64,000 bases of DNA. Origin: CAVVSD01 sp963750895 (GTDB taxonomy: Bacteria; Actinomycetota; Thermoleophilia; Solirubrobacterales; Solirubrobacteraceae). Both the position numbers and the translations under genes were made by a program. Positions within the stretch are counted from its first letter, which is position 1, and each line of letters opens with the position of its first letter. The stretch spans positions 806,001-870,000 of the forward strand of contig CAVVSD010000008.1 in assembly GCA_963750895.1 (NCBI GenBank). Reading direction: 5' to 3'. The notes beneath the pieces are model-generated. The model did not search any database, was not told where the DNA came from, and saw only the letters and a list, made by a program, of their open reading frames with translations. Of the stretch, positions 1-7,807 are shown in pieces.

Positions 1-452
1 AGGTAGAACGGCGACGCGACGAACGTGACCGCGAAGACCACCGCCCACTGCGTGAACGGCAGGACGATCCCGGCGTCCTGCAGCGCGGGCCCGAACAGGC
101 CTCCCACGCCGAACGCGGACAACAGCGCGATGCCCGCCACCGCCGGCGGCAGGACGAGTGGCAGCTCGATGAGCGTGACGACGAGCGCCCGGCCCGGGAA
201 GCGCCGCATGGCGATCAGGTACGCGGTCGGCGTCCCGAGCCCGATGATGAGCGCGTTCGCGATCGCGTTCGTGCGCACGGTGACCTCGAGGGCGTCCTGG
301 ACGAACGGATCGCGCAGCAGGTCGGGCACGTCGCCGAGCGGGAACTCGGTGAACAGCGCGATGATCGGCAGCGCCAGGAAGGCGATGACGATCCCCGCGA
401 GCAGGGCGGAGAGGGCGGCGGCGCCGGCCCTCCCCGCGGTGCCCCTGCTCAC
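1..452 (-). CDS. modB: Molybdate ABC transporter permease ModB (partial, C-terminus beyond window)
   Basis: Inner-membrane permease of the molybdate importer. About 150 N-terminal residues are visible. They show a first membrane helix, a second helix region ending in a PTAYLIAMRRF-like cytoplasmic stretch, and the ELPLVLPPAVAGIALL segment typical of ModB/CysT-type permeases. The start is GTG at 452 with GGAGGA eight bases upstream, 15 bases after the modA stop, so the two are cotranscribed. The gene runs off the left edge and the EAA loop that contacts the ATPase is not visible. ModC is not in the window. Family assignment is firm from the segment and from the preceding modA. Confidence 0.88.
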   Translation of the reverse strand, partial: MSRGTAGRAGAAALSALLAGIVIAFLALPIIALFTEFPLGDVPDLLRDPFVQDALEVTVRTNAIANALIIGLGTPTAYLIAMRRFPGRALVVTLIELPLVLPPAVAGIALLSAFGVGGLFGPALQDAGIVLPFTQWAVVFAVTFVASPFY

Positions 453-467
453 GGGCCGTCCTCCGGA

Positions 468-1208
468 TCAGCCGCGCGGCGGCAGGCCGAACCCGTAGCT
501 CTTGAGGATCCGGCGGCCGTCCGTCGACCGGACCTTCGCGATGAACGCGTTCGCGGCCGCGGTGTCGACACCGGCGCGGCGCACGACGCACATCCCGTAG
601 CGGACCGGCGGCTGCGACCACTTCGGCAGCGACACGGTGTCGGTGCGGTCGTCGACCGCCTTCGCGTCGGTGACGTAGACGAAGCCCGCGTCGGCGGAGC
701 CGAGCGCGACCTTCGAGGTGATGGCGGCGACATTGGGATCGAGGCTGACCCGGTTCGTGCGCAGGATCGACGTGAGCCGCAGCCGCGCGAGGATCTGGCG
801 AGTGTAGGCACCGATCGGCACACCGGCGGTCCCGACCGAGAGGCGCCGCGAGCCGGTCCGCAGGCTGTACACGGAGCGCACCTGGCTCGGATTGCCCTTC
901 GGCGTGATGAGCACGACGACGTTCGTCGCGAACGTGACCGGGCGGGTGCACAGGCCCGCGCGGAACAGCGCTCCCGCCTCGTTCGGGCTGGCCGACGCGA
1001 ACACGTCGGCGGGTGCGCCGCGCTCGATCTGCGCCTGCAGCTGGTTGGAGCCCAGGAAGCTGTAGGTCGGCGCCCCGTCGATCTTCGGGAACGCGTCACG
1101 CAGCGACGCGGCCGCGTACACGGTGAGGGCCTGCGCGCCGGCGGGGACGGCCAGGACGGCCAGGACCGCGAGGAGCGCGATGAGGAGGGGCTTCTTCGTC
1201 GTTCTCAT
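468..1208 (-). CDS. modA: Molybdate-binding periplasmic protein ModA
   Basis: Extracytoplasmic solute-binding protein of the molybdate importer, 246 aa. A Sec signal peptide (basic MRTTKK, hydrophobic core, cleavage near AQA, about residue 26) precedes the ModA opening TVYAAASLRDAFPKI. The SNQLQAQIERGAPADVFASA stretch and the later ADAGFVYVTDAK stretch are the usual oxyanion-binding regions. The ATG overlaps the stop of the upstream ferritin-like gene (ATGA), so translation is coupled, and modB follows 15 bases downstream. Tungstate could also be a ligand; sequence alone does not separate the two. A Mop-domain regulator lies divergently at 2385. Confidence 0.92.
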   Translation of the reverse strand: MRTTKKPLLIALLAVLAVLAVPAGAQALTVYAAASLRDAFPKIDGAPTYSFLGSNQLQAQIERGAPADVFASASPNEAGALFRAGLCTRPVTFATNVVVLITPKGNPSQVRSVYSLRTGSRRLSVGTAGVPIGAYTRQILARLRLTSILRTNRVSLDPNVAAITSKVALGSADAGFVYVTDAKAVDDRTDTVSLPKWSQPPVRYGMCVVRRAGVDTAAANAFIAKVRSTDGRRILKSYGFGLPPRG

Positions 1209-1813
1209 TGGAAGCTCGGGATCGTGAGGTACTTGTCGAGCAGCGCGCCGCCCGCCTCGGTGTCGACCGGGGTGGGCAGACCTGGCACGGGCGCGCCGCC
1301 GCTCAGGGCGCGCAGCCACGCGAGCAGCTGGCCGTCGAAGGACATGAGCCGGCCCAGCATGAGGCGGCTCGAGCTGTCCTGCGCGTAGGAGACGCCGTAG
1401 AGGTACGTGGACACGAGCAGGTTCTCGAAGCTCACGGCCAGCGTCAGCGCGCGGGTCTGGGTGTCGAAGGACCCCTTGGGGAAGTCGACGGCGTAGTCGC
1501 TCGGCTGGACGGCGCCGTCGCGCAGCACGTCGTTGATGCGCCGGATGTGGGCGCCCTTGGCCTTGATCGCCGCGCTCATGTTCCGGCGCACGCCGGCCGG
1601 CCAGCCCTCGACCCGCAGCGCCTCCTGGTAGCAGCGCCGGCTCGTGAGCTCGGCCACCACGGCGAAGCCGAAGAACCCGATGTCGTCACCGACCGGGTTC
1701 GGCGCGGGCAACGCCGCAGCCGCGGGTCTCGCGGCGACCAGCCCCGCGCCGGCCGCGCCGAGCGCGCCCGCCGCTCCCAGGCGCAGGAACTGCGCCCTGT
1801 CCACCGTCTCCAC
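1205..1813 (-). CDS. Exported ferritin-like domain protein in the mod operon
   Basis: A 202-aa protein beginning VETVDRAQF, then an Ala/Gly/Leu-rich export signal ending near AAARPAAAALP. The rest is helical and resembles the ferritin-like domain family (PF13668 type): conserved E/R/Y positions in AVVAELTSRRCYQEAL and SFENLLVSTYLYGVSY. The signal looks like a Tat leader but lacks the twin arginine. GTG at 1813 is chosen because AAAGGGGG precedes it and the signal peptide begins there. The stop overlaps the modA start (ATGA). A metal-handling or redox role beside molybdate uptake is only inference; complete diiron ligands were not confirmed. Confidence 0.72.
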   Translation of the reverse strand: METVDRAQFLRLGAAGALGAAGAGLVAARPAAAALPAPNPVGDDIGFFGFAVVAELTSRRCYQEALRVEGWPAGVRRNMSAAIKAKGAHIRRINDVLRDGAVQPSDYAVDFPKGSFDTQTRALTLAVSFENLLVSTYLYGVSYAQDSSSRLMLGRLMSFDGQLLAWLRALSGGAPVPGLPTPVDTEAGGALLDKYLTIPSFQ

Positions 1814-1840
1814 ACGACCCCCTTTGCCAGATCTACTTAG

Positions 1841-1861
1841 GCAGAGCATATGCACTTCTGC
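1841..1861. promoter_or_regulatory. Palindrome in the mod / lipoprotein divergent region
   Basis: An inverted repeat GCAGA...TCTGC encloses a perfect 8-base palindrome GCATATGC (1846-1853). It lies between the leftward ferritin-like/modAB operon and the rightward lipoprotein gene. A Mop-domain regulator is encoded about 500 bases away, so an operator for it is plausible, but the site does not match the E. coli ModE consensus closely. Confidence 0.35.
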
Positions 1862-1887
1862 GTGGGCCTCGCCTATGCGCGAACCGG

Positions 1888-1893
1888 TACCGT
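1888..1893 (+). promoter_or_regulatory. -10 box TACCGT, leaderless-type, for the 1902 gene
   Basis: TACCGT fits TAnnnT and ends eight bases before the ATG at 1902. No Shine-Dalgarno is present, so transcription would start at or near the start codon. Confidence 0.4.
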
Positions 1894-1901
1894 CGCCTCC
1901 G

Positions 1902-2351
1902 ATGCCACGCAGAGCCCTCCTCGCGATCCTCCTGGTCGCCTGCATCGCCGGTTCCGGGTGCGGCGACGGCGGCACCGTGGGGGGCCAGGCGCCCCCGTCG
2001 ACGACGGTCACCCCGGAGCTGGCCAGGAAGCCGAAGGCCGAGGGCGAGGTCGTCGTGCGCGGGGAGGCGTCGCCCGGCTCGCACGGGCCGTACGAGCTGT
2101 CGGGCACGTACACGGCGCGCTTCGAGCAGTACGCGCCCGAGGACCCGAACATGGACTTCGCCGCGCAGACGCCGTTCTCCGCGCGCCTGGACCCGCACGC
2201 GGACTCCGACGCCGGCGCCAGGAAGGCGGTCCCGTTGTTCGAGACCGCCGCGCGCACCGGCACGGCGACGGTCCGCGCGAACGGACGGCTGTGGATCGAC
2301 GTGGAGTTCGGCGACTTCCCCTACGTGATCCGTCTCACGCCGAAGCGCTGA
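1902..2351 (+). CDS. Small putative lipoprotein, unknown function
   Basis: A 149-aa protein with a short lipoprotein-type signal: MPRRALLAILLVACIAG, with candidate lipobox cysteines at residues 14 (LVAC) and 20 (GSGC). The mature part has a Thr/Pro-rich linker and then a beta-rich domain of about 110 residues with the pattern GPYELSGTYTARFEQYAPED, ending in a strand pair FPYVIRLTPKR. I do not recognise the fold. Divergent from the ferritin-like/modAB operon and just upstream of the Mop regulator; whether it shares their regulation is unknown. The start was chosen because the signal peptide begins there and a TACCGT box lies just upstream. Confidence 0.6.
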   Translation: MPRRALLAILLVACIAGSGCGDGGTVGGQAPPSTTVTPELARKPKAEGEVVVRGEASPGSHGPYELSGTYTARFEQYAPEDPNMDFAAQTPFSARLDPHADSDAGARKAVPLFETAARTGTATVRANGRLWIDVEFGDFPYVIRLTPKR

Positions 2352-2384
2352 ACCGTCGTTCGGACGCGTACCCTGGAGGGAGAG

Positions 2385-2786
2385 ATGAACGACCTCACCC
2401 TTGGGGAGGCGGCGCGCGCCTTGGGCGTCAGCGTCGACACCCTCCGCCGCTGGGACCGCGACGGCAAGCTGCGCACCGTGCGTGACGCGCGCAACCGCCG
2501 GCGTGTCCCCGGGTCCGAGGTCGACCGGCTCCGCCCCTCGCCTCAGCGAGAGGCGCCCGGTGACGGCTTCTCCGCACGCAACCGCTTCCCGGGCGTGGTC
2601 CGGTCGGTCCAGGTCGACGGCGTCATGGCGCTCGTCGAGATCGAGGCCGGCCCACACCGCGTGATCGCGGCGGTGACGCGGGATGCCGTCGAGGATCTCG
2701 GGCTCGTCCCCGGCGTCGCCGCCACCGCGGCGGTGAAGGCCACGTCGGTCATGGTCGAGCGAACTCCGTCCCCGAATCGACATTGA
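2385..2786 (+). CDS. Molybdate-responsive regulator: helix-turn-helix plus Mop (TOBE) domain
   Basis: A 133-aa two-domain protein. Residues 1-55 are a MerR/excisionase-type helix-turn-helix (LTLGEAARALGVSVDTLRRW, then RDGKLRTVRDARNRRRVPGSEVDRL). Residues about 65-130 are a Mop/TOBE molybdate-binding domain (FPGVVRSVQVDGVMALVEIE, then a V-rich tail ATSVMVERT). This replaces the winged-helix LysR-type DNA-binding part of classical ModE. GGAGGGAGAG lies directly before the ATG. It sits about 570 bases from the modAB operon and is the natural candidate for its molybdate sensor. The name ModE would be by analogy only. Confidence 0.82.
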   Translation: MNDLTLGEAARALGVSVDTLRRWDRDGKLRTVRDARNRRRVPGSEVDRLRPSPQREAPGDGFSARNRFPGVVRSVQVDGVMALVEIEAGPHRVIAAVTRDAVEDLGLVPGVAATAAVKATSVMVERTPSPNRH

Positions 2787-2787
2787 C

Positions 2788-3168
2788 ATGGGTCACCCGG
2801 TGAAGCACCTGAAGTCCGCGCAGGAGATCCTGCTCGGCACCACCTCGCCCTCGGGCAAGCGACACGACACGAAGCTCTGGGTCGTCGTCGTCGACGGCGA
2901 GCCGTACCTGCGCTCGATGAACGGGCCCGGCGCCCGCTGGTATCGCGAGCTCGTGCGCGAGGGCGACGGCGAGGTCGTCCTCATCGACGACGACCACCTG
3001 CCCCGCCTGCCGGTCCGCGCGGAGCACGTCGACGACCCGGCCACGCTGGCGCAGGTCTCCAAGGCGATCAAGAAGAAGTACGGCTGGACGCATCCCCAGT
3101 ACCTGCCGCGCTTCCTCGACGACGACTCCGTAGCCGCCACGTTGCGCCTCGATGTGCATGCTTCCTGA
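2788..3168 (+). CDS. DUF2255 family protein
   Basis: A 126-aa soluble protein whose core (SGKRHDTKLWVVVVDGEPYLRS, RWYRELVREGDGEVVL, and the end KAIKKKYGWTHPQYLPRFLDDD) matches my recollection of DUF2255. That family resembles small nitroreductase/F420-type beta-barrel proteins, but no catalytic role is established and no cofactor motif is clear. It starts two bases after the Mop regulator stop and is probably cotranscribed with it. A link to molybdate is not implied by the sequence. Confidence 0.7.
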   Translation: MGHPVKHLKSAQEILLGTTSPSGKRHDTKLWVVVVDGEPYLRSMNGPGARWYRELVREGDGEVVLIDDDHLPRLPVRAEHVDDPATLAQVSKAIKKKYGWTHPQYLPRFLDDDSVAATLRLDVHAS

Positions 3169-3193
3169 CAATCGCCCTTAAGTCAGGACTTAC
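3165..3193 (+). promoter_or_regulatory. Promoter-like region with palindrome upstream of the STAS gene
   Basis: CTGACA (3165-3170) is a plausible -35. A perfect inverted repeat TAAGTC-AG-GACTTA (3179-3192) lies where the spacer and -10 would be, about 40 bases before the STAS start. It may be an operator. Confidence 0.35.
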
Positions 3194-3233
3194 AGGTGCC
3201 GATGATGATCCGACCAGGTTCCCCCCACCTGTC

Positions 3234-3608
3234 ATGCACGGCACCCCTCCCCCCGCCCCCCTCCGCCGCCGCCTCGAGGTCTCCGTCCGCCGAGACGGCG
3301 ACATCACGGTGCTGCGTGCCACCGGCGAGCTCGATCTCGCCGGCTCCCCCCGTCTCGCCACGCGTCTCAACGACGTGATCTGGCGCAGCACCGGCGACGT
3401 GGTCGTCGAGCTCGACGTCCACATGGTGGACTCGACCGGCCTGGCGGTGCTGCTCAACGCCCTGCGCCGCCTCGACCGTGCCGGCCGCCGTCTGCGCGTC
3501 GTCAGCACGCAGCCCAGCGTGCGCCGCGCCCTCGGTCTCACGCGCCTCGCGCGGGAGCTGCGGGTGACCGATCGCGTCGACGACGCGATCGCCGCGCTCG
3601 CGGCCTGA
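3234..3608 (+). CDS. STAS-domain anti-sigma-factor antagonist
   Basis: A 124-aa single-domain protein of the SpoIIAA/RsbV type. It shows the beta strand ITVLRATGELDLAGSPRLATR, then VVVELDVHMVDSTGLAVLLN, in which Ser67 of the D-S-T-G motif is the expected phosphorylation site for a serine kinase. The last part, helix plus strand RRLRVVSTQPSVRRALGLTRL, completes the fold. Such proteins release a sigma factor by binding its anti-sigma kinase. No kinase or sigma factor is adjacent. Its stop overlaps the next start (TGATG), so it is translated with the glycosidase-like gene, an unusual pairing. Confidence 0.85.
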   Translation: MHGTPPPAPLRRRLEVSVRRDGDITVLRATGELDLAGSPRLATRLNDVIWRSTGDVVVELDVHMVDSTGLAVLLNALRRLDRAGRRLRVVSTQPSVRRALGLTRLARELRVTDRVDDAIAALAA

Positions 3609-4966
3609 TGCCCGAGGCCCAGGGCGCGGGCGGACCGCTCCTGAGCCGTCGCACGCTGCTGGGCTCCGCAGCCGCGCTCACCGCCGCAGGCGTGCTCGGC
3701 GCACGTCCCGGCCGGGCGGAGGCGGCGACCGGCCTGCTGCGCATCGTCGACCTCGGCCAGGGCGCGACGCTGCACCCGGGCTCGCCTGCCGACCTGCGGG
3801 AAGGCGACAACCGCGCGCTGCTGGCCGAGAGCGGGACCGCCGCCGTCCGCCTGTGGGCCGACTGGCCGAGCCTGCAGCCCGACCCGGCCCTCGCGCCCGA
3901 CGACCCCGCGAGCCCCGGCGCGCCGTTCCTCGCGGCGCTCGACGGGCAGATCGCTGCTGCCAACGAGGACGGCCTGCGCGTCGTCCTGCAGTTCTACCGC
4001 TTCCCCACCTGGGCGAACGGGACCGCCGAGCTCGCCGCGGTGCGCGGGACGGACGCGGAGATCTCGTTCGCCTACGCGGACCGCATCGCGCCCGCGGCCT
4101 GGGCGCGGTACGTCGCGGCGGGCCGCGACCCGGCGGCGTACACGCCCTCGCGGCGCGCGCTCGAGTTCGCCGTCCCGGCCGAGGGCTGCGGGCCGGGCAC
4201 CCCGTGGGCGCGGATGTTCGCGTTCCTGCACGAGCGCTACCGGCCCACGACGGCCGGGCCGTTCGTCGACGCGATCGAGCTCGTCAACGAGCCCAACTTC
4301 CAGCTCTGGCCCCAGCGCGCGCCGTCGCCGACCGCCGACCCGTTCGCGCTCGGCCCGGTCGTCGTGCAGCGCACCGTCGCCGAGATGATGGCCTCCGCAC
4401 GGGCCGTGTCCGCGGCCGCGGGGCATCCCGGGCTGCTGCTCACGCCGTCGTTCGCCGACAGCAACCAGGGCGGCCGCACGGTGACGCACTACGACGAGCT
4501 CACGGTCGCGCTGCTCGACGAGCTGGCGGCGACCGGCGCCGTCGTCGGGCCGAACGAGGCGTGGGCGCACCACGACTACACCGACGTCGAGGGCCGCGTG
4601 GAGGCGACGAAGACCCAGCACCTGCGCACGCTGCTCGCGGGACGCTGGACGGGCCTGGCCGACGCGACCGGCCCGGCCGTGTTCATCACGGAGGGCGGCG
4701 CGCGTCTGAGCCAGATGCGCGCGCTGTACCCGACCGAGGACCCGCGCGCCGCGCAGGCGGAGAGCATCCGGCTGGCCCTCGAGCGCCACGCGCGCGCCGA
4801 CGGGCCCGGCGCCGGCGTGTGGATGTTCGCGCAGTACACCCTGCACGCCGACCCGAGCTTCGACTGCGGCCTGCTCGAGGCGTGGCCGTCGACGACGCGC
4901 CGCCCGTCCTTCGCGGCGTGGTCGGCGGGGCCGCGCGGCGGCGCCTGGCCGTCGCCGGGGGCGTGA
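3608..4966 (+). CDS. Tat-exported glycoside hydrolase-like protein (clan A TIM barrel)
   Basis: A 452-aa protein with a twin-arginine leader (LLSRRTLLGSAAALTAAGVL, cleavage near AEAA at about residue 40). The barrel carries VRLWADWPSLQP early, ALDGQIAAANEDGLRVVLQF, then IELVNEPNFQLWP with Glu228 in the N-E-P position of a clan GH-A acid/base, and VFITEGGAR with Glu362 as candidate nucleophile. The exact family (GH5, GH39 or related) and the substrate are not determined. Start and stop overlap both neighbours. Export in folded form by Tat is inferred from the RR motif. Confidence 0.68.
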   Translation: MPEAQGAGGPLLSRRTLLGSAAALTAAGVLGARPGRAEAATGLLRIVDLGQGATLHPGSPADLREGDNRALLAESGTAAVRLWADWPSLQPDPALAPDDPASPGAPFLAALDGQIAAANEDGLRVVLQFYRFPTWANGTAELAAVRGTDAEISFAYADRIAPAAWARYVAAGRDPAAYTPSRRALEFAVPAEGCGPGTPWARMFAFLHERYRPTTAGPFVDAIELVNEPNFQLWPQRAPSPTADPFALGPVVVQRTVAEMMASARAVSAAAGHPGLLLTPSFADSNQGGRTVTHYDELTVALLDELAATGAVVGPNEAWAHHDYTDVEGRVEATKTQHLRTLLAGRWTGLADATGPAVFITEGGARLSQMRALYPTEDPRAAQAESIRLALERHARADGPGAGVWMFAQYTLHADPSFDCGLLEAWPSTTRRPSFAAWSAGPRGGAWPSPGA

Positions 4967-5718
4967 CCTACCGAGCGAGCAACGGGACCGCCGACCGCGC
5001 GCTGCGGGTGCTCGCGCTCTTCGACGACGCGCGGCCGGCGATCACGGCCGCCGACGTCGCACGGGAGCTCGGCGTCGCGCGCTCGACCGCCTACCGGTAC
5101 GTGAAGGGCCTGGTCGCCGCGGGCTTCCTCGCCGCCGAGCCGGGCGGCGGTCTCACCGTCGGGCCCCGGGTCGTCGAGCTCGCGGAGCTCGCGCGGCGCG
5201 GGGTGGGCATCGGCGCGATCGCGCTGCCGGCGATGCGCGACCTGCGCGACGCGATCGGCGAGACGGTCCTGCTGACCCGCCGCGTCGGGGGGCAGATCGT
5301 CTGCGTCGAGCGCGTCGAGGCGCCCGGGCACGTGCGCATCTCCTACGAGCGCGGCACGACGCTGCCGCCCCACGCGGGCGCCGGCGCGCTCGTCCTGCTC
5401 GCCTGGGAGCCCGAGGCCACCGCGCGCCGGCTGCTGGCGGCGGCGCCGCTCGAGCGCTTCACGCCGCGCACCGAGATCGAGGTCGACCGCCTGCTGGCGC
5501 GGCTCGCGGAGATCCGCGAGCTCGGGGTCGCCCGCAGCCTCGCCGAGCTCGACGACGACATCACCGGCATCGCCGCGCCGGTCCGCGACGCCGGCGGGCG
5601 GGTCGTCGCCGGCATCGGGATCGCGGCGCTCTCGCGCCGGGTCTCCCGCGCCCGCCTGCGGACGATGCAGGACGCGCTGCTCGGCGCGACCGCCGCGGTC
5701 GAGCGCGCGTTGTCCTGA
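4963..5718 (+). CDS. IclR-family transcriptional regulator
   Basis: A 251-aa regulator. Residues 5-65 are the IclR winged helix (ADRALRVLALFDD, ITAADVARELGVARSTAYRY). Residues 75-250 are the IclR effector domain (IGETVLLTRRVGGQIVCVER, SYERGTTLPPHAGAGA, ELDDDITGIAAPVRDAGG). GTG at 4963 overlaps the previous stop (GTGA), so translation is coupled. IclR proteins often control aromatic or sugar catabolism. The downstream extradiol-type VOC gene and MetE-like gene are likely targets, but no operator was identified. Confidence 0.88.
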   Translation: MTYRASNGTADRALRVLALFDDARPAITAADVARELGVARSTAYRYVKGLVAAGFLAAEPGGGLTVGPRVVELAELARRGVGIGAIALPAMRDLRDAIGETVLLTRRVGGQIVCVERVEAPGHVRISYERGTTLPPHAGAGALVLLAWEPEATARRLLAAAPLERFTPRTEIEVDRLLARLAEIRELGVARSLAELDDDITGIAAPVRDAGGRVVAGIGIAALSRRVSRARLRTMQDALLGATAAVERALS

Positions 5719-5789
5719 CATGCAGGACACAGGACCGGCGCCCGTCGGCCGCTGGTAGCTTCGCCGCCGTCCGCACCGGAGGGGGAGAG

Positions 5790-6632
5790 ATGCCGCTCAC
5801 ACGGACCGCGACGTCGTCGCTGACGCTGCGGGTTCCCGACGTCGACGAGGTGGTCGCGTTCTACACGCGCATCGTGGGCCTGCGGGTCCACGCCGAGCTC
5901 GACGGCGGCGGCGTGCGCCTCGGCTGGGGCGCCGGGCACCACGTGCTCGACCTGCTGCCGGGCGAGCGCGCACTCGAGCTCGTCGCGTTCGAGGTCGCGG
6001 CGCCCGGCCTGCTCGACGAGCTGGCCGGCACGCTCGGGGCGGAGCTCGACGTCGTCGACGGGATCCGCGGCTTCGAGATCCGCGACCCGGACGGCAACCG
6101 CGTGCGCTTCCACGACATCGTCGACCGCGCGGGCGAGCAGCTCGGCGACGGCGCGCGGCGCCCGATCCGCTACCAGCACGCGACGCTCGCGACGTCGGAT
6201 CTCGCGACGATCCTCGCCTTCTACACCGACCGGGTCGGGTTCCGGCTCTCGGACATGATGGGCGAGGAGTTCGGATGGCTGCGCAGCTCCGCCGACCACC
6301 ACACGCTCGCGGCCGTCGAGTCCGGCGGGCAGGGGCTCGACCACTTCTCCTTCGACGTCTCCGGCTGGGGCGACCTGCTCACGTGGTGCGACCGGCTCAG
6401 CGCGCAGGGCGTCGACGTGACCTGGGGTCCCGGCCGCCACGGGCCCGGCAACAACCTCTTCATCATGTTCGACGACCCCGCGGGCAACCACGTCGAGCTG
6501 TCCGCGGAGATGGAGCAGTTCCACGACGAGCAGGCGGACCACCCGGTCCGCCACTGGCGGCCGGTGCCGCGCAGCATCAACCTCTGGGGCGGCCAGCTCG
6601 CCGCCTTCCGGACGACGAGCGAGGAGGCCTGA
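5790..6632 (+). CDS. Type I extradiol dioxygenase-like VOC protein (catechol 2,3-dioxygenase superfamily)
   Basis: A 280-aa protein with two VOC modules. The C-terminal module keeps a full metal triad: His130 (RYQHATLATSD), His185 (LDHFSFDVSG) and Glu236 (GNHVELSAEM), as in Fe(II) extradiol dioxygenases that cleave catechols next to the diol. The N-terminal module is the usual degenerate one. GGAGGGGGAGAG precedes the ATG. The MetE-like gene follows one base after the stop, so they form an operon. A second VOC plus MetE-like pair occurs at 44477-46955. The ring substrate is unknown. Confidence 0.78.
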   Translation: MPLTRTATSSLTLRVPDVDEVVAFYTRIVGLRVHAELDGGGVRLGWGAGHHVLDLLPGERALELVAFEVAAPGLLDELAGTLGAELDVVDGIRGFEIRDPDGNRVRFHDIVDRAGEQLGDGARRPIRYQHATLATSDLATILAFYTDRVGFRLSDMMGEEFGWLRSSADHHTLAAVESGGQGLDHFSFDVSGWGDLLTWCDRLSAQGVDVTWGPGRHGPGNNLFIMFDDPAGNHVELSAEMEQFHDEQADHPVRHWRPVPRSINLWGGQLAAFRTTSEEA

Positions 6633-6633
6633 C

Positions 6634-7758
6634 ATGGCGACGAGGACGACGACCGACCACGGCGACGTGCTGCTGGTGGGCAGCATCGCCCGGCTCGACG
6701 ACGACTGGACCGTCGAGGACGTCTTCCGGCGCAGCGCGGCCGCGCTCGGCGACCACGTGACGATGCTCCCCGACGGCGAGCTCGGCGATCGCTCGCAGTG
6801 GATCACCTTCATCGCGCGGCACACCTACTACGGCCATCCCGACCTCGAGACCCGCTCGCGCCACACGTACGACGACTGGCTCCCCAAGGGCTACGACGAC
6901 CAGTGGCGCTTCGCCGTCCGCGAGGGCGTGGACGAGATCCGCTTCGAGCGCATCGGCTACGCCGCGGAGGCCGAGCGCTCCTACGAGATCTTCAAGCGGC
7001 TGCGCGACGAGGGCGCCATCCCGGAGGGCATGCGGTTCCTCGTCGCCTATCCGCTCACGGAGAGCGCGGTCCGCGCGTTCGTCAACGAGCCCCGCGACTA
7101 CGAGATCATCTGGCGCGCCTACAACGACGCCGTGCGCCGCGAGCTCGAGCACCTCGGCACGGTCATCCCGCCCGAGGATCTCGCCATCCAGTGGGACCTC
7201 GCGCGCGAGACGGCGATGATCGAGAAGGTCGGCTTCAACTTCGACGACTCCGAGCTCACCTCGCTCCCGAAGGACCCGATGGAGCGCTACCTGGACGCGC
7301 TGTCGGACCTGTCGCCCTCGGTGCCCGACGGCGCGTGGCTGGGACTGCACGTCTGCTACGGCTCGCTGCAGCACGAGGAGGGCGAGTCGCCCGACAGCGC
7401 GCACTACACGCCGATCCGCGACCTCGGGACTGCGGTCGAGATGCTCAACCGCGGCGTCGTCGCGTGCGGCCGCCGCGTCGACTTCGTCCACATGCCCGTC
7501 CAGCTGGCGGACAAGCGCGACGGGCACTACGCGCCCCTGGACGACCTCGAGGTCGGCGACGCCCGCGTGTACCTCGGGCTGCTCGACGTCAGCGACGGCC
7601 TGGAGGGCGCGCTGGAGCGGGTCGAGATCGCCAGGCGCCACCTCGACGACTTCGGCGTCGGGACCCCGTGCGGCTGGGGCCGGCGGCCCGCGTCGGAGAG
7701 CATCGAGGAGCTGCTGGCGCTCAACGCCGAGGTGGCCGAGGCGATCGCCCGGGATTAG
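6634..7758 (+). CDS. MetE-like (UROD/MetE superfamily) zinc methyltransferase-type protein
   Basis: A 374-aa protein with the length and layout of a stand-alone C-terminal half of cobalamin-independent methionine synthase. The candidate zinc ligands are the H-x-C pair at His239/Cys241 (LGLHVCYGS) and Cys346 (TPCGWGRRP). Early residues LLVGSIARLDDDWTVEDVF and TMLPDGELGDRSQW resemble the N-terminal barrel strands. MetE-like proteins transfer methyl groups to or from thiols or folate. With an extradiol-type dioxygenase one base upstream, a role in demethylating a methoxylated aromatic before ring cleavage is an attractive but untested idea. It is not a full-length methionine synthase. Confidence 0.62.
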   Translation: MATRTTTDHGDVLLVGSIARLDDDWTVEDVFRRSAAALGDHVTMLPDGELGDRSQWITFIARHTYYGHPDLETRSRHTYDDWLPKGYDDQWRFAVREGVDEIRFERIGYAAEAERSYEIFKRLRDEGAIPEGMRFLVAYPLTESAVRAFVNEPRDYEIIWRAYNDAVRRELEHLGTVIPPEDLAIQWDLARETAMIEKVGFNFDDSELTSLPKDPMERYLDALSDLSPSVPDGAWLGLHVCYGSLQHEEGESPDSAHYTPIRDLGTAVEMLNRGVVACGRRVDFVHMPVQLADKRDGHYAPLDDLEVGDARVYLGLLDVSDGLEGALERVEIARRHLDDFGVGTPCGWGRRPASESIEELLALNAEVAEAIARD

Positions 7759-7795
7759 GCCCCACGGGCCATGTGAGCCCGTTCATGCGGGCGAG

Positions 7796-7801
7796 TACGT
7801 T
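7796..7801 (+). promoter_or_regulatory. -10 box TACGTT, leaderless-type, for pyruvate kinase
   Basis: TACGTT ends six bases before the pyk ATG at 7808 and there is no Shine-Dalgarno. The expected transcription start is the A of the ATG. Confidence 0.55.
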
Positions 7802-7807
7802 GGCCTC

